A stretch of 64,000 nucleotides of DNA, taken from the NCBI RefSeq assembly GCF_020921035.1, contig NC_063156.1:7688001-7752000 (forward strand), written 5' to 3'. Of this stretch, positions 1 through 13,500 are shown one piece after another. This DNA comes from Rhodamnia argentea (taxonomy: Eukaryota; Streptophyta; Magnoliopsida; Myrtales; Myrtaceae). Made by a program: the position numbers and the translations under genes. The notes under the pieces were generated by a model. That model worked only from the letters and a program-made list of their open reading frames with translations, was not told the DNA's origin and searched no databases. Within the stretch, counting starts at the first letter, position 1; the number at the start of each line of letters is the position of its first letter.

Positions 1-1113
1 TCCTTTAGTTAGATTATTTACTCACTTGACAGAACAACAGGCAAGGCAAGTGTATCTTTTTCAAAGTATTCGACTCCAAATCAAGACCCTTGGTTCTACC
101 GGGTCTACTCGATCGATATCGTGCCTTGATTTATATGGTACAAGCCTCCGCTCAATAATAACTCACTTATGAGAACTCATCATTGAATAATTTTTGAAAC
201 ATTATGATGTTTCGACAAAATAGAGTCAATCTCAACTACGAGTTACCTCTACTTATTCGATATTACATTCGCATTTTACTAAACAATAGATAAGATATGA
301 CAAAATTCTTGAATTTTTTATCCTATCTTATCTAGTTATGTCCTAACTAGAAATCTGGACGACCAAACACAACTTTATTATTATTCTATCTTACTTTTTT
401 TTTTCCCTTTTTCAAGCGACATCTAATTTTTGGCGACGTTATCTCTTAGTTCTGATTTATGGACCGCATAGAATCTTACTTCTTTAATCATTGTTATCGT
501 ATCTCAAATTCGACTATATGCTCCGGTGATATTATGCAATTTACTATAGCCATAGAATTCATATGAGTATCTAATTTTGAACTAAATTAATAGTAAATAC
601 AATTCACTGGTTTCATCAATCGAGCCATTTCAAGTCAAAACGAGTGACTATGCATCGAAAAATACATTTTATTGATTTCTTAATCTACGTTTGTTTGCAA
701 AAAATTTATGAACCGTTGACAAAAGTGAATGGTGGAAAATATTTTCATATGTTTAAGCTAATGTAAGACACAAATTATTGTCCGCAATACAATTTTTTTT
801 ATCGATTAATTATTTCAAATAATATATGCGAATATTTAAAAAAAATGCATTAAAAAATCATTTATTTTTTGCGAAAGTATATTAGCGTGACCATATATAT
901 GTGAATTAAGTTTATATGGTGTAATTTACTGTCTCTTCCGACCAAAAAAAATAGATGTACTTTTTTTTTCGACCAAAAGAAAAAAAAAAACAATAGATGT
1001 ACTTTTGGACACCAGTGAAAGTGACTTGGTGGTGTGTCCTCGAGAGCTTCGCCATCGTGTCTCCTCCTCCTTAAACCCTCCTCCGCTCTCGCTTGCCGTC
1101 TGACACTCAGAGA
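1..1113. other. AT-rich upstream region of FAX3
   Basis: No coding region is recognisable here. The sequence is AT-rich up to about position 1010 and then becomes C/T-rich just before the FAX3 start, as expected for a plant 5' leader. A duplicated 15-base word flanking a short A-rich insert at 950-1006 is listed separately. I see no transposon ends or RNA gene in the rest. Confidence 0.5.
950..1006. mobile_element. Micro-insertion or tandem duplication with 15-bp direct repeats
   Basis: The 15-base word aatagatgtactttt occurs at 950-964 and again at 992-1006. Between the copies lies about 27 bases containing cgacc followed by an A-rich run. This fits a tiny retroposed insert with target duplication. 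A cgacc-plus-A stretch also precedes the first copy, so a simple tandem duplication of about 40 bases is an equally good reading. It lies about 110 bases upstream of the FAX3 start codon. Confidence 0.45.
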
Positions 1114-4100
1114 ATGAGCTTCTCCATGGAGTCCTTGCTGGTCAAAAACCCTAGCCTGAACTCCACCTCCTTGCCTATCCGGCGAGCCGCCATTTCTCGG
1201 TCGCCGTCGTCTCTGCGTCTCGAGTCTCTTCTCCGACCTCGCGCCCCCAGGTTCTCTGTCGCTTCCGAAAATGGCCCTCCCGGAGGGCTCCGCTTCGGTC
1301 TCCACTCCCTTCATAGGAGGAGTTCGTCTGTCATTGCCTTCGCAGCTTCTCACGAGGAGTCGGTAAGCTCCCGAGACGAGATTTCATTGCGTTTTCCGTT
1401 TCGGTGATTGGGGGCATGAGTCGTTGAATTTTCTTTTTCGTTGATACCTGTTTTGTTGATTCTCTGGATGATGGATTCACTCGAGCAATTGCACGTCTGA
1501 ATTAGGATCCTTTTGGATTTTCCTTGCATTTGATGAGGCATTCCTCTGGTATTGGTGTCCATATTAAAGACCAATTTCATTTTGTTGTTGTTGTTGTTGT
1601 TGCTCAAGGCTTTGATTTATAATGCATTTTTGGGCCTTATTCTGTGTATTTTTTGGTTGTAAAATGGATTCTATTGAGAAATATTTGGGGCGATTTGTGC
1701 TGTATTGGGATTATCTTGTCAATTTAATTCCACGGAAGTGTTAATATCTAACACTCATCCTTCATCACTATCTCCGTCTTCTTTAATTAGTATAAGATTG
1801 ATTAAACCAGGTCTTTTTCTCGTCCTATCTGATTTTGACGTTTTAGAAGCATTCGGAACTCGATGTGGAAAAGGAAAACGGTGATCTTGATAAGAAAGCT
1901 GAAGAATCAGAAGAAGCATGGGAACAGACTTTAGATGCTTTCAAGGAGCAAGCTTTGAAGATGCAGAGCATCTCACAGGAAGCCTATGAAATATACTCTA
2001 AGAAAGCAGCGGTCATTCTGAAAGAAACTGCAGAGCAGTTGAAAATTCAAGCAGAAAAGGCCAGATATGATTTGAGTGTAGTAGCGAAAGAACTCAGCGA
2101 GGAAGGTAAAGAATATCTGTCCGCAGCTGCGGAGAAATCACCCGAACCTGTGAAGGAGATTGTAGAAACGTTTTCCACTCCGACTGAGGATCTAAATGAT
2201 ATCTCAAAAGTCCAGGACTTTTACCTTGGAATTCCATACGGTAAGATTGTTTGTGTAAGAATTGACTGACCAACTCCGTTTGTGATTACTTTCTAAAGGG
2301 TAGCTTTACGAGAGGTTTCTTGCAATCTTTCCATCGAGTTGCATAGTCGGAGCATTCATCCACATAATTTAAAATCAATTTCTTTGGCTTGTGCGAAAAT
2401 AATCTCCTATGTGCTTTCTTTCCTTCTCAGCTATTTTATTACTTCTTTCTTCCTCACTTCACAATTATTAGATGCTTTGCAGGATTGCTTCTTTCCGTCG
2501 GTGGTTTCCTTTCTTTCATGCTAACGGGGAGCATTTCTGCCATCAGATTTGGTGTCATCCTTGGAGGTACTCTTTTGGCTTTCAGCGTATCAAGTTTGAG
2601 ATATTACAAAAGAGGAAAATCTTCTTCTCTAGCCTTGAAAGGGCAGGCAGGTTAGTACGTCTTTCCTTTTTCCAATATTAGAGGCTTCTTGGCGATATTG
2701 GCATGGCATTTTATTTCCCTATTCGCATAAATGTCTGGTACCGTGATCCTCTCATTTATGGTAATAAAAACAAATTATGTGTCAACCGCCAGTTCGAGGC
2801 TAATTTCCAGCACCCGGGTAGTGGTCTGCCAGGATTTGTGTTAAAGTAGTGTTTTATTGATTGATGAGTTCATTGATCAGATTCTATACCTTGAAAATCC
2901 ATCTGCGTGCTGTCATTCACTGTGGGCCTTACCTAGCTATCCGAGAATCATCATGACGTGGCTTTGTATCATGTGCTGATATCTTGTTGGCTCTGGGTAT
3001 ATGTCCAAATTTCAGGTTTATAATTTGACAAGTTCTGTTACTAATTTGTATTGTCAACGACAATATCCTCATTTGAGCATACGTGACGGGAATTCAATAC
3101 GGTGAATTCGTGGGAAGTTTTTTCTTTCCTTAAGGGCATGCCTAGATAGATTATTTACTTCTTTCTTAGTATTTTGTGATGGATGCGTTTCGACTTTCTC
3201 TTAACCCTATACACCCGAGACTTTCATACTATACAAATATTGCAAGTATATGTGAATGCAAACTTTTTTTTTTTTTTGGCCATTTATATGACTTTTTCAG
3301 TTTTGATAAGAAAGCAAACTGTTGTCCTTGGCTTTTCAAAAAGCTGAACCAAACAGGTTTTTTCTGCTATCAATTGGAGCTGTCACTAGAGATCCAAGGG
3401 CTAGGTTGAGAAATTTAAGATTTATTAAAGCTACATGATGAAGCTTCTATGACATGCTTGCGATGCACAAGCATCAAGGGCATGCAGTGCCACATGGTGG
3501 TTTTAAGTCTTGAGTAGTTACAAATTGAAACCAGACCAGACCCAAGAACCAATCAGGACTGATTCGCAGTTTCATTGGTTTGTTGATTTTTCACATCATC
3601 AAAATAGATGATTACAGCGAATAAATAATTGTTAAGTCCATTGCCAGTGTAATTTGTTTTTCCGGTCAGCATTAGATAATCGACATGTGTACTTGGAAAT
3701 AATTGTGTAAACCAAAATTTTCATATGTCCATCATCCAAATACATGACTAAATCATTTTGATACTGCGGTGAACCTAGTAAAAAGTTCACAGACACACAC
3801 ATTTTGCTCACAATATATCAAACAAGGTTGCTGAGTACTTGGTCAGCACAAGCTGCTAGTATCCACAAGCTTTACGCATCAATCTTGTGACTGTCAGTTT
3901 GTAATCGACTTTCCAAAACACTTGTCCGTGAAGAAAGTAAAAGACTGACCCCTATATACGTGAGACGGTCAGAGTAGCTTTGGCTTAGTTAGCAGAGCAC
4001 TTCCCCTGTAATTTAGAGGTAGGCTTGGACCATGCTGCGACTGCAGATTTGACTGGGCTGATCTTGGCTGCAGATTTAACCAATTGAAATCCTGTTCGCT

Positions 4101-5448
4101 TGTGATCTTATCCAAAATGTGGCTTCCAAAATATTTCTTTCTATTGGCTTCCCTCTACCTATTTGACAGTCAATACCTAGGATGCTTGGGTGTTCGTGGT
4201 GGAATTAAGGGGGCCTCTGTTGGTTGGAATCGAGGGAAGTCTGTCAGTATCAAGCAATGATTTACCTGTCAAGTACCTCCTATTTTCTTTGTTAATCTTT
4301 TTCAATGGTAACTTACAGAATGATTTTCTTGGGTAAATGAGTATCAATCAGGATCTTTCGACTGTGCCAAGTAAAAAGAAAGAAATCTCTTCCTTAATTT
4401 AAAGATGTGTAAAGATGCAAATACATTGGCCATTTACTCTTATCATGGTGCAATGAACCTTGTCCTTTAAATAGATTTGGGCATGCATAAGTTTTTTATT
4501 TTCCTATTTATTTATAATCCTGCTATCTCTAAGTACGCTGCTCCAATTGTTTTGAGTCTCATATGGAGATACATTTGTCCGTCTGTAGGAATTGCTGGAA
4601 TAATATTTCTTAGAGAGATACGCTTCCTGTCTCAGGTAGACGGATATTCCTTGGTCATTATTAGACAGTCTTCATTATTTGTCTACTTTCCTATGTGCTC
4701 GATTGATCATTATCAAGAGTTCTGATGATTTTTTTCCTCTTTTGCAGAGGCTATCCTTTTTTAGTTTTTTGATGACTGTCGTCAGGTTAGTGGGACTCTT
4801 AAACAACTTACTATTTTCTATTTCATTAATTTTGCTGTGGGTTGGTTTTCTATCTTGTGGATCTTATGGGCAGACTTCAGTCATTTTGAGCCATGTGACA
4901 GCTCCTAGTAAATTGACGTAATCTTTGGGTTCATTGTCTTCTGTTTTTAGACTTTCACCTTGCTAGCTCCGTAAGCGGCAAGATACTCCCACGTTCCTTT
5001 GCTCGACACATAGATTACTATGTTGAAACTGTGCCTGGGGAATATTTGTCCTTTCCCCCTAATAATGGAGACATTGGAGATGTTATTTGACAAAATCATG
5101 GACTGGCTCACTGGCGTGTTTCTTCTGTGGTCGACTTTTTAGAGGATGAGAAAACGGTGCACCTCTTAATGGATATGTGAAGTATAATAGTAGAAAACAT
5201 GCAACTCTAGTTCCAAATTTGTAGTATCTTCATGTTTACTGAAGTTTTGGAGATCTGTACAGCAACCATTTTGTTTTTCCCATTTTGGTGCATCTTTCTG
5301 CAGTGTTTCACGGAGCGATTATTCTTTCAATTGGTGATTTGTTTTCTTGTGCAGTGGGGGGATGCTGGCGTTTTACCTGTATAAGATCAAGCAGAAAAGA
5401 GATCAGATGAAAGGTCCTTCCTGCGAAGAGGGAATGGAAACTCAATGA
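1114..5448 (+). CDS. FAX3: FATTY ACID EXPORT 3-like plastid envelope protein
   Basis: Six exons: 1114-1362, 1847-2240, 2483-2650, 4589-4635, 4748-4785, 5355-5448. They give 329 residues, and every junction is GT-AG and in frame. Residues 1-83 are Ser/Arg/Pro-rich with few acidic residues, like a chloroplast transit peptide. Exon 2 encodes a long charged, probably helical segment (rich in E, K, A). Exons 3-6 encode the hydrophobic Tmemb_14 domain, with GLLLSVGGFLSFMLTGSI and GVILGGTLLAFSVSSLRYYK, ending in a Lys-rich tail. The family moves free fatty acids across plastid envelopes, and the charged segment before Tmemb_14 matches FAX2/FAX3 rather than the short FAX5-7 type. The start is the first ATG in frame, and an in-frame stop would follow any intron retention. 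Intron 3 is long (1938 bases). The paralogue number is inferred by remembered similarity. Confidence 0.88.
3976..4060 (+). repeat. Possible tRNA-derived SINE relic in FAX3 intron 3
   Basis: A tRNA-like A box (tggcttagttag, 3981-3992) is followed about 30 bases later by a degenerate B box around 4021-4033 (ggcttggaccatg). The spacing fits an internal Pol III promoter as in tRNAs or SINEs. I cannot fold a cloverleaf from it, so it is at best a decayed SINE head. Confidence 0.25.
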
Positions 5449-7533
5449 ATCAGTTATAGTAAGTATCATCGATCGTCAAATGAAAAGTAGTGATTGTGTG
5501 AGACAAATGGTGGTTCTGTGGCTGGCCAGTGACATAACTTAGCTGTAAATCTGATCTGCACTTCTCTAAATTCTTCATGTAGAAATTCTCCCAAAACTGC
5601 AGTAGCTAGGATATACAAGAGGCGCGGCAAGCAGAAGCAGAAAAAGCTACATGCTATTGGAGATCAGAGTCCAGTTCTGGCGTGTTCTTGCGTGCCTGTC
5701 ACCTCTAGATAAATGTTGTGGTGTCAAACCAGTTAGGAGGTTTGTTCAATCTTTGGGGACGGAGTGTTGGGGGTGAGAATAATGATGCGGAACTCTTGTC
5801 TTTGTCGGGGGCTCAGGTACCGGGGTTTATATTTCCTCTGTATATTAAAACTAAATGCCGAGAATTTGTTTGAAGATGCCTGCAGTGAATCAATGCTTTG
5901 GATTGTCGATTGTTACTCAAGGAGTTCTGCGCCTTGAAAGGTTTGATCTTTCTTCTAGAGAGTCAATAATCATACAGCTTTCCGAATGCATAATACTATA
6001 ATGGCATGATCGATGGTTTCCATGTAAGTTCATGCAGTCCGACGAAGTAACGAGGGTAGCCGGTGGGTAGTTGATGAATTCGGAACACTCCCAGGTGTGC
6101 ATGATGCTTGTAATCGCGTTTGTCGCCAATCATTTTACTGAGAAATTCTCTCACTTTGATGATAAGTTTTAGGTGCGCTCTATTTTGACGAGCGCTTAAA
6201 AATGGAAACACGTTTCGGATCATCAGATTTGCAACTCTGATCTTTCGATCGTGTTACATAAAAGAAAAGAAAGGCTGGTCAAATAATCATCATCAAGCAC
6301 TTTTGTGCATCGATCAATAACTTTTCTCAAAAAAAGTTATCAGTTACTCAAATATTTGAACTTACCTACTAATTTGAAGAGGTACTATGTTGTGGAGATT
6401 ACTAATTACTGATAAGCAAGTAATCTTTTGTCAATTAGAATACTGCATCGATCTCTTGATATAACTATTGTTTTTTGAAATTTACTTTTTCATGTGAGTA
6501 GTCAGAGCTACTTAGGAAGTTACAACTTTAGATAGGCTGTAAGTTCCTCTTAGTTTTCACTATGATAACTTACTAACCACCATTAATGAATTCTAGTAGC
6601 CATAATCAAATCATGATAAAATTACTTCGTAATTATACTTACCGAAACAAATATAAACTTCATTTCTTGATTTGATGTGCTTTTCGTGAAGAAAATAGTC
6701 GTCACGGACCGTGTTTATAGCTTACAAAAGTAAATCAGAAAACATCTTATATTCTGGCAGGTAACAGAGATATTCCCTCCCATCAACTATCGAAAATTCT
6801 GCTTGTTCACTTGAACCCCGATTTTGGCATTCGAAATCAGGTTTACACATAAAAAAGGAACACTCGAAGTAATGGACAGAACCATCTCGTAGACCCTGGT
6901 ATGAAAAAGTTCTGATCTCACGTTGAGAAGTAGTCAAAACCGACGCCTTCTTCTGGGGTTATTGATGGTAGTCGTAGGAGTAGCAAACACACTAACTACA
7001 CATGTTTCTTCGACGCACGCATAGCGCATCTTTATATGTCATTCACATAACAACTATTGAGGAAGTTGTGGACACCTAAATTAATACAGAAGCAATTCCA
7101 TTTCCGGGTAACCATCACATGTCATGTCATTAATCACAGAAACACCAGTCTGTGTGCCTTCAAACCCATTTATGAAGGGGAAAGTGGGTAATCACGTACT
7201 TGGAAAGCAAGAAAAGGGGGCAAGAAGGGAAAAAAGATGGAAAGCAAAGCAATAGGTAAACAAGCAACTGCTATGCCCACTTAAGTCTCAAATGATGCTT
7301 CTTCTTTATGTAAAGCAAGTTTATGAATTGAAAAGTTGCAAGTATACAAAAACCAAGGCTGAGAGTGACAAGTCCGTTCGCTATGAAAAGCAAAGGCCAA
7401 CAAGGGACACTACCTGTGTCGAAGGATTGAGGAACCTGTGAGGTCGGAGAATAACTATCTGTCCGCGGTAAAGATCATTAGCTTACATAAATATCTGTAT
7501 TACTTGACGGAGTCCCTCCTCACGTGTCTCCCT
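5449..7533. other. Convergent intergenic region, FAX3 to VSR
   Basis: FAX3 and the sorting-receptor gene end towards each other here, so both 3' untranslated regions lie in this interval. I see short open frames without codon structure or recognisable protein similarity, and no clear transposon ends. Confidence 0.5.
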
Positions 7534-10500
7534 TCAGATATCGGTGTGAGAGCCATGACTCGGCACCTCCACATGACCGTCCAGCGGCATGTACTGTGCC
7601 ATGATTGATCGTATCTCGGTGTCCATGTAACTCTGCAACACAATTTCATTGACAAATCACTAGAGTGAAAATTCAGATGACCACGGTTTTGACTGATCTA
7701 CCAAGAGATAGACTGAATGACTATTTATATCACATAGTACGGAGCTCCTTTTCTTCTTCTGATGTTCGCAACTTTCGTAACTTCAAGGTTACTCCCTACG
7801 AGGTAGTTCAAGGACGATGCTTATTGTCTACAATTACTGCACTGCCTTTCTCTAGACGGTTTAACCTATATTCAGATTACTCGAATCATAAACTAATACA
7901 TGTTAGCAGTTCAATTGGCTTTGCCCAAGCCTTCATGATAAACTGAAACAATGTATCTTCCCAATACAAACAAGCCAAGAGAAATCTTACCCGGATTCTG
8001 TATTTGTAGACCACGTATGCTCCAACTCCAGCAGCAGCCAAGCCGAAAATGACGATCCAGAAAAATCCTCCGAAATTAGACTTCTTGGCAGAGTGTGTAC
8101 CTGCATTAGGGAAAAGAAAACATTGAAAATGTATGAAGGCAAAGCTATAAAAATTCCACATTTCATAGACAGGCGACTTGATAGGTTCAATTAATCAAAC
8201 CAGGTTCTTACTCAAGCTTTGCTGCTTTTCCTCCTCACTTTATCTATTGTGAAGTACAAAACTGGTGTTAAGAACACATTCTGTGCACTTCACAGCTTTA
8301 ATTTTGGAACAGATGGTTGCGCAGGTTTTAAATAGAAGAGGTTTCCATCTGTATTCTGGGTCACCATTCACCCATTTATTAGTCTCCTTTCACTCGTCAG
8401 TACATTCCCTTCTGTACAGGATTTAGGGATTATTAAGAAAAAACTCACCCACACACATCGGATCTACATGCTTAAGGCTTTTGTCCGTCATATCAATCCA
8501 TGAGGAAGGGGGTCAACTTACAATGTATAAATTGCATTCTCTATTGGTCTAATTAGAATAGACAGTTGTGCTCTTAAACCTAGAAACGGTACCTTTTCCA
8601 AAGCAAAAAGTAAGAAAGTTATCACAAAAATAACAAGTTCAACTCTCAAAGGTTTGTGAGTCATTGTATTATTTTACTGTTCAGAAAAGTCAATTATCCA
8701 TGAAGAAGTCTGCACATTAAGATCACTCACTTATGCAGGTATCGTATTCCCGCATGTACAATAAACCACTGCTGCAGGTGCACTCAAAGCCACCCCATGT
8801 GTCCTTGCATTTGCATTCTGGGCACTGGCAGACTTTCTTTTCTTTGCATTCATCCACATCTAAGCAAAACCATCAATACACTCAAAAGCTCAGCAGCAGT
8901 TGTCCAAGCACTCCGTATATGTATAATCTAGGGATAATGATGCAAATAGTCCCTAAACTGTGGCCTAATTTGCAATGTGGTTACTGAACTACTAATTTAT
9001 TCAATATAGTCACTGAACCTTAACCCAATGTGCAATGTCTTTCCCGAATTATAAATTTGTTCGATGTGATCCTTATCCTTTTGGCACATGTTCAATTTAG
9101 TCACTAACCTATATGAAATATTCAATGTTGTCCTTCCATTAATTCAAGTTCGAGGATAATATTGAACATTTCTATGTAGTTCAGAGACTAAATTAACCAT
9201 GTACCAAAGATTCAAGGATCACATTAAACAAATTAAAAGTTCAGGGACGACATTGCACGTTGGGCTAAAGTTCAGGGATCACATTGAACAAATTAAAAGT
9301 TCAGGGACCACATTACATATTGAGTCAAAGTACAAGGACCATTTGTATCGAATTCCCTTTAATCTACTATGTACAGTAAGAGCAAAACAAGAAAAAGAAG
9401 CATGCGTACAAATCCTGTTGACATGCGGAAAGTCTTTACTCTTTTCCCCTACCCACTAACAAGCCTACAATTGATTGGCTGACAAACTAACACAAAGGAC
9501 CACATGCATCAGAGCGACACATGGTGACACACTGACACAACCCTACCATAGTCAAAAAATTGAAACTGGCATCTCAAACCCTATCATCAAGTACAGCAAC
9601 TAAGATATCTGGGAATGCACTCTCTAACTATATCAACTGATCCCATGAATGGTTGATTTATGGAGAGCTCAGTGTTACATCCATGGGAAATACTTTTCAG
9701 ATGAAAACTGAGATGCCTAGACAGAAATTGCATTCTCTGCAAAGAACCTTTCTACTTTACATGATTAATAAAATTAGAGGTTCTAGAGCTGATAATCAGG
9801 ATAGGTTAATTTCAATACCTTCGCAGGAATTCACTCCATCTCCAGTGAAGCCAGGAGGACATTTGCAACCAGTGCTGCTGTCATCCTGGAAGAACAATCA
9901 TATATATTTGGACAGAACAGACAAACTTAATGCTTAAAGCAAAGAGTGCATGAGCTTACAACACAAGCAGAGAATGTCCTGCCACCACGCGTATCATTCC
10001 AGCAGCCGCCATTGTTGGTTTCACAGTGTAAAGTTCCAGAAGCTGTCAAGTAGTTGAATTAGAAAGATAGGTAATAAAGGAATGTTCTTGTTATCTAAAG
10101 TTCGAGGAAAGCCAGAAGTGAGTCACAAGCAAACCTGAATTTCTGTAGGGTTTTCAGGAAAATGGTAAGAGGGAAATAAGTTCTTGGAAAAAAATTTCTC
10201 CAAGTGAAGTTCAGATTTACAGTTTAAAACAGTACTAACTGAAAATTAAGAGACTGCATACTTTACAAACATTTAATGCATTCTCCGATTCCGTTTCATT
10301 TGACAGAACCAGTTGAATTCGCACTCTACAAAACATAGTTACCTTCACAGTGTGTATAACCATCACCGACGAATTTCACACCTTGCACAAGAGGGCATTC
10401 ACAAACTCTTCCCCGAAATGTATCCTGAAATAGAAGAAACCAATGCAGAGCATCAAGATGTGATGCCAAGGACCCCAAACTATATCATAAAGATTTTGAG

Positions 10501-13500
10501 AACATACCCGGCATGCAGTAATTTTAGCAACTTTATCCTGCCAGCAACCCCCATTGTTTTCCAAACATTCATTTGTTTCAATATCTGCAGATACATAATT
10601 TTCTGAAAAGATGTTGCAGATACATAATTTTCTGAAACATATAAGGATCTATCCATAGTGTCAAATTAACAAATGAAAGATTGACATCTCTCAAGCCAAT
10701 GTGAACAACTTCTATGAAAGATATGGAGTGTGCATGGTGGAAGAGTTTGAACTGCAAGCCATTTTAAGAGATTCATCTTGTGTAGCGCACTGTTCTCTAT
10801 AATTAATTCCAAGGATAAAGGAGGAGTTGGATTTCATCTAGTCAAACCGGTTATCAATTGTAAAATGCCAACAGGCCTTGCATCCAATTTGGTCATCCTC
10901 TCTCTTTGTGCATTCCTTTTTACACTGAAAAGGTAATGCATGGTTTTCTACTACTGGGGCTAATCCCTCACGTAGGAAGTATGGCCAAATCACGTGGACA
11001 AGCATACTAACTTTTGTTAAAACATCACTAAGGACCGTAAAAAATTCAGATGCCAAATTGAGTTTTCCTTTTACCAGTTCTCAAATCAACTTTGCCTTTA
11101 TACACACACATAGTAGATAGATCATGAATCAATTTTGCCAGCTAAGCACTAGAGTAAAAGGGCAGCAGGTTATTGAGCTTGCCTATGAGACTGAGAAAGT
11201 TTGAACACAATAATGTACAAAGGAAGTTTGTGAAGGCGAAAAGAAAAATAATTATAACGCATGGAATTAGACAAAAAGGATCACAGATGAGTACCTGAAC
11301 TTAAACAAATAGCTGGTTCAGTGGTTTCTTGGAAACCTGCACATAAGGCTTTAAGGACTGCTCCTCCATCCAATTTACCTACAACCATCGAAATAATGGA
11401 TCAGCAAAACAAGATCAGTCAGAATGTCAATAACTTTTGAGGTCGTGGCTTGCTGAGACCTCTGTATTGTCGATTGTTAATGATTAAAGTAGGCAAAATA
11501 GAAACATCTCCACGAGACCCTTCGCCAATCTGAAACCAATTTGAAAGAAACAGCGCCAATTAAAAAGGCACAACAAAGACTGAGCAATGGAGAGAATAAT
11601 AGAGTAAATCAGAAACAAAACCTGTGCGTCCTGTTCAGCTTTGAGGACTGGGTTGTCCACATCGGTGTCAGTGTCACCTATGCATTCGTTTATCTTCTCG
11701 AGATCAACACCTTCAGAGTAATTTAAATATTATGACCACAACATTGTCCAAAAGACTCAGATCATTAGATGACCAAGCACAGCAAAGATTAACAGATGGC
11801 GAACGTCATAGTATATGGCCAATTAGAAATCTAAACCATCATGTCTTCCATGATCCACAAGAAATAAATAAATCAGCGTAATAGCTTTGTTCAAGTTAAA
11901 TTACCAATTGGACCCCAAAAAAAAAAAAAGTTAAATTACCAAGGAGGGATTTTGTGGTTCGACAGTCTATTGGGGTTTTTTGCAATTATAATTATGATTA
12001 TTCGCCTCTAGAAACAATTCTGCAGGATGACAACCTAATGGCATTTAGTAATAAATTTGTTATGAGCACATTGCGGACATAGATAAGAACAACATAAGAG
12101 TAGTGAGAACCCAAATTTGTGACCCACAAAGCAAAAGAAGAACAGAAGTGCAGTTGCGCTATTTTTCGCACACGCACACGCACATGCACCAGAGCCACAG
12201 GCACACAGTCCTCGAGGATGACATTTCTATTCTGGTCGTTAGTGTTCTGAAAAAAATGTCATTTGGAACGACTAAAAATAACAATTCCTCGCCAGCAGAT
12301 TTAAATGTGAAATTAGACACAGAAGTCATTCAAAGCTGGTCTTTTTCTTGTGAGAAAGTATGTCAGTAAGCAGATAAAAGTACGTATAGTTAATCGAGTT
12401 CATGCATGATTTAAGTCTTCATGCCTGATACGATGCCGCATCACTACACATCTTCATGTCTGCTGTCATCCAGAAACTGTTAAGAAGACTAACCAAAGTC
12501 TAAGAGTTTCAAGAACGAATGAACCTTACCAAGTGATTGGATGACTTTTTCTGCGCATTCTTTGGTGAACTTCTCCTCTTTCATTGGGCACCGAATTGCA
12601 AAGTCAGTCACAAAATCCCACCAAAGCCATGGCTTGCTGCTCACATTAGCCACTTTAAAAAGGCAAATTTGGCGTAAATTCTGAAGCACAACATCCCTTC
12701 CATTATAGCCTTTACCAAAATCCTGCTCAGGATCAGGAGCACAGTACCTTCCGTTGTTAATACACTGTGACCGGCACTGGTCGCTCGAAAGAAATTCTGG
12801 GGGGCAGAACCAGGTTATATAGTGGGGTGTGAACTGGGCATACCCTTTACGCTCAAGTATTTGAGCAGCCCCCTTAAAGTTCTTAACAAACTCAATCTGA
12901 GTGTCGCATTTTGGCCCACACTCGTCGTTGCTATTTGTCCAGAATTCATACTCAACCCGCTCATCTGGATGAGGAAGAGCTTCAGTCCAGTCAAGGTGCA
13001 TAGTGACCATGTCCCCATCAGACAAAGCTTTCTTTATGTCATCTCCCAATGATTTTTTGATAAGTGCAGCGGGAATAGTGATGTTCTGAAGATAACCAGA
13101 ATCACCATGGTCTTCTCCTGGGGTATCCATGGTGATCAAATCCCCATCTCTGTCGTCTGCAACAAGAATCGCTGCAGCACCACCATTCTGCGCATTCCAA
13201 GCCTTCAATGTGAAGTAACACACTGCATTGACAGCAAGTTAACTGTGGGCAAGCAAAGGCACATATAAACTAGAAGTACCTTATCTGACTCCTAATTACT
13301 AGCTGTAAATAAAGGATATGACTATTCTTGTGAATAGAATAATTGTTCGGTTTGTGCAGCAGCCAAACATGGATGATGCCACAGCACACGCTGTTTTTCA
13401 AGTGCCGGAGCTAATCTGTCAATAAATTTTTCAAAGTCGATATAGGTTATCTTTGGGAAGCATGAATTTTTAAGTTCAAGATGAGATGAGAGCGGCCCTC

